58,448 nucleotides of DNA from Akkermansia muciniphila (GTDB lineage Bacteria; Verrucomicrobiota; Verrucomicrobiia; Limisphaerales; UBA9464), in contig CAMDGV010000024.1 of the NCBI GenBank assembly GCA_945898055.1, forward strand, positions 1 through 58,448, written 5' to 3'. Both the position numbers and the translations under genes were made by a program. Below are positions 42,372 through 51,768 of the stretch, in pieces. The notes below the pieces were generated by a model. That model worked only from the letters and a program-made list of their open reading frames with translations, was not told the DNA's origin and did not search any database. Position 1 is the stretch's first letter; each line of letters begins with the position of its first letter.

Positions 42372-43796
42372 ATGATTACTATGATTTCTCTGACCAGTTT
42401 ATTGGCCGGTTGCCCGATTGAAGGTACTCCGCTCTTGATTGTTCGTAACCCCTATGACGGCAGTTGTGTTGGCGAGGTAACCACAGCGACTCGGGAGCAT
42501 GCTGAAGCGGCGATAGCGGCAGCGGTTGCTTTCCGAGACACGCCGAGTCGGTATCGTCGGTCGGCCATCTTGGAATCAGCTCGAACGGCGTTGGAGTTAA
42601 GGCGCGAGGAATTTGCGAGAACGATTACTTTAGAAACAGGGTTAGCGTTGCGAGAATCGCGTTATGAGGTAGGGCGGACGCTGGATGTGCTGCGATTTGC
42701 GTCGATGGAAGCATTACGAGACGACGGCCAGATTTTTTCCTGTGATATTTCTGAGCAAGGGAAAGCGCGAAAAATTTTTACCACTCGCGAACCGTTGCGC
42801 TGTGCGGTAGCAGTGACCCCGTTCAATCACCCTTTGAATCAGGTAGCCCACAAAGTAGGGCCAGCGATAGCGGCGGGGACGCCAATGGTTTTAAAGCCAT
42901 CAGAGAAGACCCCATTGACGGCCCTAAAGTTTGCCGGGTTATTGAGTGAAGCGGGATTACCGGGGCCGATGTTGAGTGTGTTACTTGGGCCGACCCACGC
43001 TGTGGCAGAAGTCCTGGTAGGGCATCCCGACGTGGAAGTGGTGGCCTTTACTGGAAGCGTGCCGGTGGGGAAACGGATAGCGTCGACAGCTGGGTATAAG
43101 AAGTTGGTTTTAGAATTGGGCGGCAATGATCCCTTGATTGTGTTGGAGGATGCTGACTTAGATTTGGCAGTGACCTTAGCTGCGGAAGGGAGTTATCGAA
43201 ACTCAGGCCAACGGTGCACGGCAGTGAAGCGGATTTTGGTGCAGGACAGCATTGCCGAAGAATTCACTCGGCGTTTCGTCGAGAAGACCCGGGAGTATAT
43301 TTGTGGGGATCCCATGGATGAAGCGACCCGAGTGGGAACAGTGATTGACGAAGCATCGGCGCGGAGTCTAGAGGCCGTGGTCTTAGAAGCGGTGGCAGCC
43401 GGCGCCAAGGTTCTGATTGGAGGGACTCGACGCGGGGCATTAATGGAGCCCACCGTTTTGATTGATGTGCCGCGCGACTGCCGGATGGTGGTGAGCGAGA
43501 GTTTTGGACCCTTAGCCCCGATTATGAAGATTCGGGATTTGGACGATGCGATGGTGGTGGCTAACTCGACGGCTTACGGACTGAGTTCGGGGGTAGTGAC
43601 CACCCATTTGCAGAATGCTTTGAAGGCCATTCGAGGATTGCGTTGTGGAACAGTAAACATCAACGAGGTGCCCGGATTCCGGGTTGAGAGCAGTCCTTTT
43701 GGGGGTATCAAGGACAGTGGCTTGGGGATAAAAGAAGGGGTGATCGAATCGATCAAAGGTTACACCTATGTGAAGACTTTTAGTCTACCTTGGTAA
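42372..43796 (+). CDS. phnY: Phosphonoacetaldehyde dehydrogenase-like ALDH
   Basis: A 474-residue aldehyde dehydrogenase. Catalytic Cys is in NSGQRCTAVKR and the general base Glu in LVLELGGNDPL; NAD site motifs are VTPFNHPLNQVAHKVGPA, LKPSEKTPLTA and FTGSVPVGKRIA; the tail is SPFGGIKDSGLGIKEG. The Q-R-C-T-A-V-K-R form of the active site is typical of PhnY, which oxidises phosphonoacetaldehyde to phosphonoacetate, the substrate of the first gene of the operon. Start ATG 42372 has AGAGGGGAG 12 nt upstream; ATG 42381 is an alternative. Confidence 0.87.
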   Translation: MITMISLTSLLAGCPIEGTPLLIVRNPYDGSCVGEVTTATREHAEAAIAAAVAFRDTPSRYRRSAILESARTALELRREEFARTITLETGLALRESRYEVGRTLDVLRFASMEALRDDGQIFSCDISEQGKARKIFTTREPLRCAVAVTPFNHPLNQVAHKVGPAIAAGTPMVLKPSEKTPLTALKFAGLLSEAGLPGPMLSVLLGPTHAVAEVLVGHPDVEVVAFTGSVPVGKRIASTAGYKKLVLELGGNDPLIVLEDADLDLAVTLAAEGSYRNSGQRCTAVKRILVQDSIAEEFTRRFVEKTREYICGDPMDEATRVGTVIDEASARSLEAVVLEAVAAGAKVLIGGTRRGALMEPTVLIDVPRDCRMVVSESFGPLAPIMKIRDLDDAMVVANSTAYGLSSGVVTTHLQNALKAIRGLRCGTVNINEVPGFRVESSPFGGIKDSGLGIKEGVIESIKGYTYVKTFSLPW

Positions 43797-43842
43797 GACA
43801 GGGGGGAAGGTGGCTTTGCTGCTATTCCCGAATAAGTGAAAG

Positions 43843-43881
43843 AAAAACCACCGCACAACTCAGAGAAGTGCGGTGGTTTTT
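43843..43881. terminator. Strong bidirectional terminator between phnY and aceE
   Basis: AAAAACCACCGCAC (43843-43856) is fully complementary to GTGCGGTGGTTTTT (43868-43881), 14 bp, with 11-nt loop. Each strand ends in a T5 run, serving both convergent genes. Confidence 0.92.
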
Positions 43882-43907
43882 GATTTCTGGGAAGGGAAGA
43901 ATCTTTA

Positions 43908-46610
43908 CTAGACGCAGACGCCGAACCGTTTTTCGGGATCGACACCGAGATCGCAGATGGCCTGAGCGACCACCGATTTTGGGAGAAGACCCTCGAGAGA
44001 TAGTTTGTAGAGGGTAGCAATGGTGGTGCATTCGCCATCGATCTCGAAGAATCGACGGAGCGCTGATCGAACCTCGCTACGACCGAATCCGTCGCAACCC
44101 AAGGTCATTAGGCCACCGGGAATCCAAGGAGCGATCTGGTCTGCTACCAGTTTGAGATTGTCGCTAACCGCGATCCAAGGTCCGGCCTCTTTTTCCACTG
44201 TTTGTTCGAGGAAACTGATCCGAGGCACTTCCGTGGGGTGGAGCATATTCCAGCGTTTAGCTTCCTGAGCTTCGGAGCGGAGTCGTTTGAAGCTGGTGAC
44301 ACTCCAGACATCGGCACTAACGCCATACTGTTCGAGGAGTTCCTGAGCCTTAAGCGCTTGCTGAAGGATGGCTCCCGAACCGAGCAATTGAACGGAGTGT
44401 TTCAAGCCTGATTTACCCTGCTTGAATTTGTACATACCGCGGAGGATACCTTCGACAACTGCAGGATGCTCAGGAAGGGGTGGGTGGGCGTAGTCCTCAT
44501 TATGGACCGAGACATAGTAGAAAATATCTTCGCCATCGGCGTACATTCGTTTGAGACCGTCGCAGACGATCACGGCCAATTCGTAACCGAAGGCAGGCTC
44601 GTAGGACATGAGATTGGGCACAGAACCAGCGATCAGATGGCTATGAGCATCTTGATGTTGGAGGCCTTCCCCGTTGAGAGTGGTGCGACCAGAGGTAGCA
44701 CCGATCATGAAACCGCGGCAGCGAGAATCCCCGGCTAACCAGATTTGATCGCCGACTCGTTGAAATCCGAACATCGAGTAGTAGATGTAGAAGGGGATCA
44801 TCGGCACGCCGTAGGTGACATTAGAAGTGCCAGCGGCGATGAAGTCGGCCATCGAACCCGCTTCATTAATTCCTTCTTCGAGGAGTTGGCCGTCTTTTTT
44901 CTCGATGTATGGAGTGGTTGCGTTGTCCTCCGTCTTAGTGCCTGGATTATAAAGTTGACCGCGCGAACTATAGATACCGACCTGACTAAAGAGGCCTTCC
45001 ATACCGAAGGTACGGGCTTCGTCGGGAACGATGGGGACAATAAATTTACCGATATTACGGTCGCGGAGGAGGGATCCGATGAGCACCACATAGGCTTTGG
45101 TAGTGGAAGCGGCGGAGAGAGCGGTGCCTAGAACAACATTCCGGAAGGCGTCGTCGGTGTGCTTGGGTGTGACAAGCTTTTGAGCGCGATCGATGCGAAC
45201 AGGATTGAATCCATTGAGAGCTTTGCGCCGTTCCATTAGGTATTGGATTTCGGCACTTTCCTGAGGTGGCCGATAGAAAGGAAGATCAGCAATGACCTCA
45301 TCTTCGAGCGGAATGGAGAAACGTTCGCGGAAGTGCCGAATATCACGTTCGGCGAGTTTTTTGAGGCCGTGGGTTGGGTTTTTGCCTTCACCGGCTTCGC
45401 CGGTGCCATAGCCCTTGACAGTTTTGGCAAGGACGACCGTTGGGCGGCCATTGCGTTGAGTGGCTTTGTGATAAGCGGCGTAGACTTTGCGAGGATCATG
45501 ACCGCCTCGGGTTAGTTTCTTGAGTTGGTCATCAGAGAGATGAGAGACCAAGTCCAGCAGAGGGGGATATTTTCCGAAGAAATTCTTCCGAATAAAAGCG
45601 CCGCTTTCGACCACATACTGTTGGTACTCGCCATCGACGACCTCATTCATACGGCGTGCGAGGAGACCGGTCTCATCTTTGGCGAGGAGTTTATCCCAAT
45701 CGCTACCCCAAACGACCTTGATGACATTCCAACCAGCGCCACGGAATTGGCCTTCGAGATCTTGGATAACCTTACCATTGCCACGGACCGGTCCATCGAG
45801 ACGTTGGAGGTTGCAATTAATGACCCAGACAAGGTTATCGAGCTGTTCGCGACCGGCGACCCCGATAGCGCCATGGGTTTCCGGTTCATCGGATTCTCCA
45901 TCTCCGATGAAAGCCCAGACCATGGGGTCGTGGCCTTGGGGAACCATCTTCCGTGCCTGAAGGTAGCGACTGAAGCGAGCTTGATAGATCGAGTGAATGG
46001 GGCCAAGGCCCATGGAGACCGTGGGGAAAATCCAAAAATCCGGCATTAAGAAAGGATGCGGATATGAGCTAAGCCCGGGATGTTCCTGAAGTTCTTGGCG
46101 AAAGTTTTTGAGATGTTTTTCGTTGAGTCGATACTCGAGATAAGCTCTGGAATAATTCCCCGGAGACGCATGACCTTGGAAGTAGATCATGTCGGCTGTT
46201 TTGCCATCGGCACCACCGCGAAAGAAATGATTAAAGCCGACTTCGTAGAGAGTTGCGAGGGACGCGAACGTGGCGATGTGACCGCCGACATTCGTTGTTT
46301 TATTTGCCTTGGCCACCATCGCCATTGCGTTCCATCGGACATGGGCGCGGATGAGTCGTTCCATTTCCAAATCGCCAGGATAGTCGGGTTGGTCGGCCAC
46401 CGATATGGTATTCAGGTACGGCGTGGTAGTGACATCAGGAACCTGGTATCCTTTGTCGCGGAGTCCTTGGATGAGGCGTGCCACAAGGCTACGGGCTTCC
46501 TCGGGTGACTTACCCGTCAGCGCCAATTCGAGCAGAGCTTCGAAGGATTCTGCGTAACGTGTCAGTTGGGATTCGGCATTTGTGCCGTTAGAGAAACCAG
46601 TTGTATTCAA
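43908..46610 (-). CDS. aceE: Pyruvate dehydrogenase E1 component, homodimeric
   Basis: A 900-residue thiamine-diphosphate enzyme of the homodimeric AceE type, converting pyruvate to acetyl-lipoyl-E2. Marks are HVRWNAMAMVAKANK, VGGHIATFASLATLYEVGF (catalytic His), the TPP motif WAFIGDGESDEPETHGA to VWVINCNLQRLDGPVRGNGKV (GDG...N split), VVLAKTVKGYGTG, PIVPDEARTFGMEGLFSQVG and DVWSVTSFKRLRSEA. The start is TTG 46610; no ATG or GTG nearby fits better. aceF and lpd are not adjacent. Shares a terminator with the phosphonate operon. Confidence 0.95.
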   Translation of the reverse strand: MNTTGFSNGTNAESQLTRYAESFEALLELALTGKSPEEARSLVARLIQGLRDKGYQVPDVTTTPYLNTISVADQPDYPGDLEMERLIRAHVRWNAMAMVAKANKTTNVGGHIATFASLATLYEVGFNHFFRGGADGKTADMIYFQGHASPGNYSRAYLEYRLNEKHLKNFRQELQEHPGLSSYPHPFLMPDFWIFPTVSMGLGPIHSIYQARFSRYLQARKMVPQGHDPMVWAFIGDGESDEPETHGAIGVAGREQLDNLVWVINCNLQRLDGPVRGNGKVIQDLEGQFRGAGWNVIKVVWGSDWDKLLAKDETGLLARRMNEVVDGEYQQYVVESGAFIRKNFFGKYPPLLDLVSHLSDDQLKKLTRGGHDPRKVYAAYHKATQRNGRPTVVLAKTVKGYGTGEAGEGKNPTHGLKKLAERDIRHFRERFSIPLEDEVIADLPFYRPPQESAEIQYLMERRKALNGFNPVRIDRAQKLVTPKHTDDAFRNVVLGTALSAASTTKAYVVLIGSLLRDRNIGKFIVPIVPDEARTFGMEGLFSQVGIYSSRGQLYNPGTKTEDNATTPYIEKKDGQLLEEGINEAGSMADFIAAGTSNVTYGVPMIPFYIYYSMFGFQRVGDQIWLAGDSRCRGFMIGATSGRTTLNGEGLQHQDAHSHLIAGSVPNLMSYEPAFGYELAVIVCDGLKRMYADGEDIFYYVSVHNEDYAHPPLPEHPAVVEGILRGMYKFKQGKSGLKHSVQLLGSGAILQQALKAQELLEQYGVSADVWSVTSFKRLRSEAQEAKRWNMLHPTEVPRISFLEQTVEKEAGPWIAVSDNLKLVADQIAPWIPGGLMTLGCDGFGRSEVRSALRRFFEIDGECTTIATLYKLSLEGLLPKSVVAQAICDLGVDPEKRFGVCV

Positions 46611-46726
46611 GGTCAGGGTGCCAACAGTAGGCGTGGAGAGTTTAATCCTTCGTGATGCGATGCCAAGTACCCGATTTAGGATTCAATCAATTCGACTGTT
46701 TCTTAGAAGGAGCAATGATGAGCAAA

Positions 46727-48031
46727 TTAGGGAGAAATTCGGTCGGTACGGAGGTAAGCTTGCAGTGCTTCAGGTATCCGAATTGATCCATCTTCCTGCT
46801 GATGAGTTTCCACCAGTGCGACGAACAGTCGGGCAAGCGCCGTTCCTGATCCGTTTAAAATGTGGGGAAGAAGATTATGGCCGTCCGCTTCCCGTTTGTA
46901 GCGCATATTCATCCGACGGGACTGGTAGTCTTCGCAGTTGGAGCAACTAGAGACTTCGAGGTAGGTCCCTTGGCCGGGGGCCCAGACTTCAATGTCGTAA
47001 GTTTTAGCGGCAGCGAAGCCCATATCGCCGGTGCATAGATTGATAACGCGATATTGAAGTCCGAGACGTTGGAGAACGGTCTCGGCATGGACGACCATCG
47101 ATTCTAGTTCGTCGTAGCTGCGATCGGGGTGAACAATTTTAATTAACTCGACCTTATCAAATTGGTGGATCCGGATCATACCACGAGTTCCCAAACCAGC
47201 AGCACCGGCTTCAGCGCGGAAGCAAGGTGAATAGGCCACGTAACGAATCGGTAGTTGTTTTTCAGCGAGAATTTCTTCGCGATGAATATTAGCGACCGGC
47301 GCTTCGGCGGTGGGGATCAGGTAGAGTTTGCCAAGAGTAGAACCATCAAGACCTTCCTGAACAGCATAGGCTTGGTCGCGGAACTTTGGGAATTGCCCCA
47401 CCCCGATCATACAATGTTCGCCGACAATATAGGGAGGAGCGACCTCCGTGTAGCCATGTTCCTCAGTGTGAAGATCGAGGAGGAATTGAATGAGAGCCCG
47501 TTCGAGACGTGCCCCCCATCCGGTGTAGAGAAGAAAACCAGAACCACTTAATTTTGTGCCCCGAGCGAAATCAACCAGCTTGAGTTTCTCGCAGAGTTCG
47601 ATGTGATTGAGCGGATTAAAAGTAAAATGAGGGCGGGTGCCGTGAACTCGGATTTCCGGGTTGTCAGCCGCGTCTTTGCCGAGAGCGACGCTAGCATGGG
47701 GCAGGTTAGGAAGAGTGAGGAGCAGAGCGTTTCGAGCCTCTTCGGCTTCGGCGGCGAGACGGTCCATCTCAGTGATGCGATCGCCGAGGGTTCGGACCTC
47801 AGCCTTGCGCGCTTCGGCTTCTTCGAGTTTTTTTTGGCCCATCAGCGATCCGATCTCCTTTGAGGCACTGTTTCGGCGCGCCTTGAGTTGCTCTGTTTCA
47901 GCGAGAGCCGCCCGTCGACGCTCGTCCAGAATGAGCACTTCGGTTAGTTTCGCACCCTCATCTCCGTGCCGGGTGGCGAGACGTTCGCGGACAAAGTCCG
48001 GACGATCCCGTAGTAACTTCATATCGAGCAT
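46727..48031 (-). CDS. serS: Seryl-tRNA synthetase
   Basis: A 434-residue class II aminoacyl-tRNA synthetase. N-terminal tRNA-binding coiled coil (MLDMKLLRDRPDFVRERL to about 110, with AETEQLKARRNSASKEIG); motif 2 at the substrate site (PCFRAEAGAAGLGTRGMIRIHQFDKVELI, read in two parts), motif 1 region (LDLHTEEHGYTEVAPPYIV) and motif 3 (LNGSGTALARLFVALVE). All needed active-site residues appear present. It lies upstream of aceE on the same strand with a 116-bp gap. Confidence 0.97.
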   Translation of the reverse strand: MLDMKLLRDRPDFVRERLATRHGDEGAKLTEVLILDERRRAALAETEQLKARRNSASKEIGSLMGQKKLEEAEARKAEVRTLGDRITEMDRLAAEAEEARNALLLTLPNLPHASVALGKDAADNPEIRVHGTRPHFTFNPLNHIELCEKLKLVDFARGTKLSGSGFLLYTGWGARLERALIQFLLDLHTEEHGYTEVAPPYIVGEHCMIGVGQFPKFRDQAYAVQEGLDGSTLGKLYLIPTAEAPVANIHREEILAEKQLPIRYVAYSPCFRAEAGAAGLGTRGMIRIHQFDKVELIKIVHPDRSYDELESMVVHAETVLQRLGLQYRVINLCTGDMGFAAAKTYDIEVWAPGQGTYLEVSSCSNCEDYQSRRMNMRYKREADGHNLLPHILNGSGTALARLFVALVETHQQEDGSIRIPEALQAYLRTDRISP

Positions 48032-48279
48032 GGGCGTAGTGTACGAAAGGATGTTGTCCGATGAGAAAGGAATTTCTATGAGGAGTGTAAAAAGGAGAAA
48101 CTTATGGCGTAGCTAATCCTCGCCGGTTGGCACCGATTTTCAGCAATATATGGGCGATTTAAAGGCCTTTCCAGCAAGGGTTCAGGCTCAGTCGACCGGA
48201 TTTGGATCCGGCGTAGTGATGAAAGAGGCTGATTGGCTCAAGGGAAGGAGCCATCCGTTAAATGTGGCGAGCCAAGTGA

Positions 48280-49311
48280 TCAGAGGGTTGTCTTTTTTGG
48301 GCGAAGTCGACCGAAGAGTGTTTCGTAGCCGTGGCACAGGGAGCAGAGGGCGACGGGATAGCTGATCAGGATTCCGAGGCAACAAGCAAACCACCCCAAG
48401 TTGCCGAGCACAGTCAGGAATAAGACGAAGAAAAAAGTAAGTAAGAACTGTTTACTGACGACTTTACGACTGAGTTGGAGAGCAGGCCAAAAGTCATATC
48501 CTTTATCGGCGACCAGCGGCAGAGCGAAAATCCAGAGAGTATAAAAGACCGACGTCAGAAGCAGTGTCCCGATGAGCAGAAGGATCCAGAAAAAGAGAGC
48601 CCCGGCACCAATAATACCAATGGCGGAGAGGGCGCTGAACATTTCACCCGGACTCGGACGGATTGAACCGATGAGGGCTCCACCAACCAAGGGCATGATC
48701 AAGCCGATAATGAGTGGGAGGGCGGTAACTAAATTGAGAAGTGATGGAATGAGGTTAACCATCATAAATTGAAAAAAGCGGAGGCGGAAGGCGGCGAAAA
48801 CGAGGTCAATTTCTGTGGAACCGGTGCGAATTTGCCTCAAGTAAAGGAGGTGTAAGCCGCCAAAAAGAGGGCCCACGAGTAGGAGTTGGAGGAGTAATCC
48901 AAGAAATGGAATCGAGCCAATTCCAACAAGCAGAAGACCACACAACAGAGTGCCACCCAACAGAGTGCCGGGGTTTTTGAAAAAGGTCGTCCAGCCTTGG
49001 CTCAGTATTTGACCGATGCCGAGAGTGGGGACCGCGGCCAACAGTTGTTCTTCGGAAATCCACCCGTCCGACGTCGACTCCGGTATGACGAGAGAGTTTG
49101 GAAGGGGAGGTAGGTCTGAGAAAGAGGCGACCGGGGAAGGGAGGGGGGGTAGGAGTGACGGAACCGCTGCAGAGAGCGGAGCCCATTCGGGCATGCCGCT
49201 TTTCCAAAGCCGCGTTTCGGAGTTGATCGTTTGCGCTTCGAGAAGATTTCGGAGTTGATCTTCGGAGACAGGACCCTTGGGTTCGCCTTTGAATTCGTAG
49301 AACCAGATCAT
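48280..49311 (-). CDS. GYF-domain multi-pass membrane protein
   Basis: A 343-residue protein. Residues 1-55 form a GYF_2 (DUF4339) domain (WFYEFKGEPKGPVSEDQL, TRLWKSGMPEWAPL), a small module that in bacteria often joins membrane domains. A proline-rich linker leads to a region with five or six hydrophobic helices (LLGGTLLCGLLLVGIGSI, PLIIGLIMPLVGGALIG, FFVLFLTVLGNLGWF) resembling DUF975-like membrane proteins. Function unknown; a sensory or envelope-organising role is only a guess. Confidence 0.75.
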   Translation of the reverse strand: MIWFYEFKGEPKGPVSEDQLRNLLEAQTINSETRLWKSGMPEWAPLSAAVPSLLPPLPSPVASFSDLPPLPNSLVIPESTSDGWISEEQLLAAVPTLGIGQILSQGWTTFFKNPGTLLGGTLLCGLLLVGIGSIPFLGLLLQLLLVGPLFGGLHLLYLRQIRTGSTEIDLVFAAFRLRFFQFMMVNLIPSLLNLVTALPLIIGLIMPLVGGALIGSIRPSPGEMFSALSAIGIIGAGALFFWILLLIGTLLLTSVFYTLWIFALPLVADKGYDFWPALQLSRKVVSKQFLLTFFFVLFLTVLGNLGWFACCLGILISYPVALCSLCHGYETLFGRLRPKKTTL

Positions 49312-49392
49312 GGGAGAATCAATTTGACCGATCGGGTGAGGATCAACTTACTGCGCCGTTCACTACTAGGAAAAACGAAGACTGTTTTCAGT

Positions 49393-51606
49393 CTATTTTA
49401 GAGCGTCGCGCATCGCCTTAAACCAATCACCGCCGGCTTCTTTTTCCACCTTTCGCGCCGCAGCGACCTCCATATCCTCCACACACTCGGTCGGCAACTC
49501 TTGGAGGAAGGCAGAGGGTTGGCAGGGCATCACCTGATTATAACGGCGCCGACCTCGGCAATGACTTATGCGCAATGTTTCTTGAGCCCGAGTAATACCC
49601 ACATAAAACAGGCGACGTTCCTCATCGAGAGTGCCCTCAATTTTACTCCGAGCATGAGGCAGGAGGCCCTCCTCGACGCCGACAATATGGACATGCGGGA
49701 ACTCCAATCCTTTAGCTGCGTGCAGGGTGATGAGAATGACTTGGTCGCCTTTTTCCTCGCGATCTTCTTCGCGTTCCCGATCGAGAGTTAGGTCGGCCAG
49801 AAACTCATCCAGCCTGTCCATCGGTTTGCCGGTGTAGGAAGGAGGAATTGTGGGGAGAAGTAATTGGCTGACGACAGGTGGGGCAGGTCGAACCATTTCG
49901 TCGAGCAATCCGCTGGGATCATCTTCGTTGATATGAAACGAGCGGCTTGTTGGCTTGGCTGCCTTCCCTGAGGTAGCGTCGCGACGTGCGCGGCGTGCCT
50001 TGGCTGAGTCTTCGCCATCAAGTTCATCGAGCAATTCCATGACGTTGCGCACTCGATTATCGGCCGCTTCAGCGTCCTTTTCACCTCGTCGCAGATCTTC
50101 CAAATAGCCGGTTTCATTGAGCCAAGCTTCGGCCCAAGAGGTTAGGTTAACTGGGGAAGTAACCAAGACTGGGGCGCGAGTTATTTCGATCCATCGGACG
50201 AAGGCAGAAATGGCGTCACGAGTCCGTTGCTGGAAGGAGGCAAGGACATCGGTATGTCGCATGATAGTGAATACACTCGCGGAGCGTTCACTACTGAAGG
50301 CCAAAAGACGCTCCATAGTAACATCACTCAGGCCCCGAGCCGGTTTATTGGCAATGCGCAGAAGGCTGATATCGTCATTGGGATTGACGAAGGTTTTGAG
50401 GTAGGCAAGGACGTCTTTGATTTCGGTGCGGTCGAAGAAACTTTGTCCTCCGATCAGGTGGTAACGGATACGTGCCTTGCGAAGGGCGGTTTCGATGGGA
50501 CGAGCTTGGAGATTGGTCCGATAGAGAATTGCCTGTTTGCCCCAGCTTATATTTTGAGCAACACGATCGTATTCAATATTTTCGGAGACCGTCCGCGCCT
50601 CTTCATCGTCGGTGTCGAAGGTATAGAGAGAGATTTTGGAGCCATCGCCTTTAGCGGACCAAAGAGTCTTACCGCGACGCCGTGTATTTCGGCGGATGAC
50701 TTCATTGGCAGCACGGAGGATTGTATTGGTTGAGCGGTAGTTTTGTTCGAGCTTAATAACCTTGACCTCGGGGAAGTGTTTTTCGAGGTCGAGAATGTTG
50801 GCAATTTGTGCCCCCCGCCAACCATAAATGGATTGATCATCGTCACCCACGACGCAGAGGTTACGAGATTTGGCAGTCAGATGATTGACCAGTTCGAACT
50901 GGCTGGCGTTGGTGTCTTGGTATTCGTCGACCATGACATAGCGATACTTACGGCGGCAGGAATCGAGAGATTCAGGGTGCTCACGAAAGAGCCGAAGAGT
51001 GAGCAGGATGAGGTCGTCGAAATCGACTGCATTACAGGCATGGAGGGCACTCTCGTATTTCTTGGCGACATGTTCGGCCAGAGCGCGAACCGAAGGATCT
51101 CCGAAGGAACCGTCAGCCCCTCCGTTCTTAAACTTACTGAGCATGGTCAAAATCGCGGACGGGTCCGTTTTCTCGCCTTTAGCTGAAATTTGGCTGAGAA
51201 TTTTACGCATAGCCGCTAATTGATCCGCTTCGTCGTAGATAACAAAATTCTTCTTATAGCCAATTTTCTCGATATGTTGCCTTAAGATACGAACGCAGAG
51301 GGAGTGGAAAGTGCAGAGGGTAGGACGTTCGGTGAAAGGATCTTCGGGTGCTCCGGGATCTTTTCGAGTGCGAGGGGTTCGAGGGATCAGGCCATTGACC
51401 CGTTGGAGCATTTCTCGAGCGGCCTTATTCGTAAAAGTGACCGATAAAATGTGACCCGGAGCGATCCCGTTTTCGATCATGTGAGCGATTCGGCAGGTGA
51501 GGGTGCGGGTCTTACCTGTCCCAGCGCCGGCGAGGATGAGGACCGGACCGTCGTGGGTAACGACGGCTTCGCGTTGTTGAGGATTGAGGGAACCCAGGTC
51601 GAACAT
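49393..51606 (-). CDS. UvrD/PcrA/Rep-family DNA helicase
   Basis: A 737-residue superfamily 1A 3'-5' helicase. Motif Q/I: LNPQQREAVVTHDGP and LAGAGTGKTRTLTCRIA; Ia: VTFTNKAAREML; II: VMVDEYQDTNASQFELV; III: VVGDDDQSIYGWRGAQI; IV: LEQNYRSTNTILRAAN; V: VILITLHAAKGLEFPHVHI; VI: RRLFYVGITRAQETL. It acts in repair and replication-fork restart (PcrA/UvrD role). An insertion rich in Glu/Lys around residues 540-620 (EDSAKARRARRDAT) separates the second RecA domain parts, longer than in standard UvrD. C-terminal tail after 710 is short. Confidence 0.93.
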   Translation of the reverse strand: MFDLGSLNPQQREAVVTHDGPVLILAGAGTGKTRTLTCRIAHMIENGIAPGHILSVTFTNKAAREMLQRVNGLIPRTPRTRKDPGAPEDPFTERPTLCTFHSLCVRILRQHIEKIGYKKNFVIYDEADQLAAMRKILSQISAKGEKTDPSAILTMLSKFKNGGADGSFGDPSVRALAEHVAKKYESALHACNAVDFDDLILLTLRLFREHPESLDSCRRKYRYVMVDEYQDTNASQFELVNHLTAKSRNLCVVGDDDQSIYGWRGAQIANILDLEKHFPEVKVIKLEQNYRSTNTILRAANEVIRRNTRRRGKTLWSAKGDGSKISLYTFDTDDEEARTVSENIEYDRVAQNISWGKQAILYRTNLQARPIETALRKARIRYHLIGGQSFFDRTEIKDVLAYLKTFVNPNDDISLLRIANKPARGLSDVTMERLLAFSSERSASVFTIMRHTDVLASFQQRTRDAISAFVRWIEITRAPVLVTSPVNLTSWAEAWLNETGYLEDLRRGEKDAEAADNRVRNVMELLDELDGEDSAKARRARRDATSGKAAKPTSRSFHINEDDPSGLLDEMVRPAPPVVSQLLLPTIPPSYTGKPMDRLDEFLADLTLDREREEDREEKGDQVILITLHAAKGLEFPHVHIVGVEEGLLPHARSKIEGTLDEERRLFYVGITRAQETLRISHCRGRRRYNQVMPCQPSAFLQELPTECVEDMEVAAARKVEKEAGGDWFKAMRDALK

Positions 51607-51768
51607 GGGGCGAGGATGATGGTCAGGTGGGCGAAGGGGTCAAGGGGCAGGTTTTCGGGGAAAGGTATTTCCTTTTTAGACATGCGACGAATCGAGGGCG
51701 AGAACGGTTGAGCGCTTGTTCCACAAATCGCCTTTGTTTAGGTTATCCGATGAGGCACACTGTTGGCC

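Noticed and set aside
44745-46508. Several plus-strand open frames within aceE
   Set aside because: Antisense to an unambiguous AceE; no domain or start signal supports them.
48196-48211. CCGGAT-TTGG-ATCCGG hairpin considered as a tRNA anticodon arm
   Set aside because: The loop is four bases and no D-arm, T-arm or acceptor pairing can be found around it.
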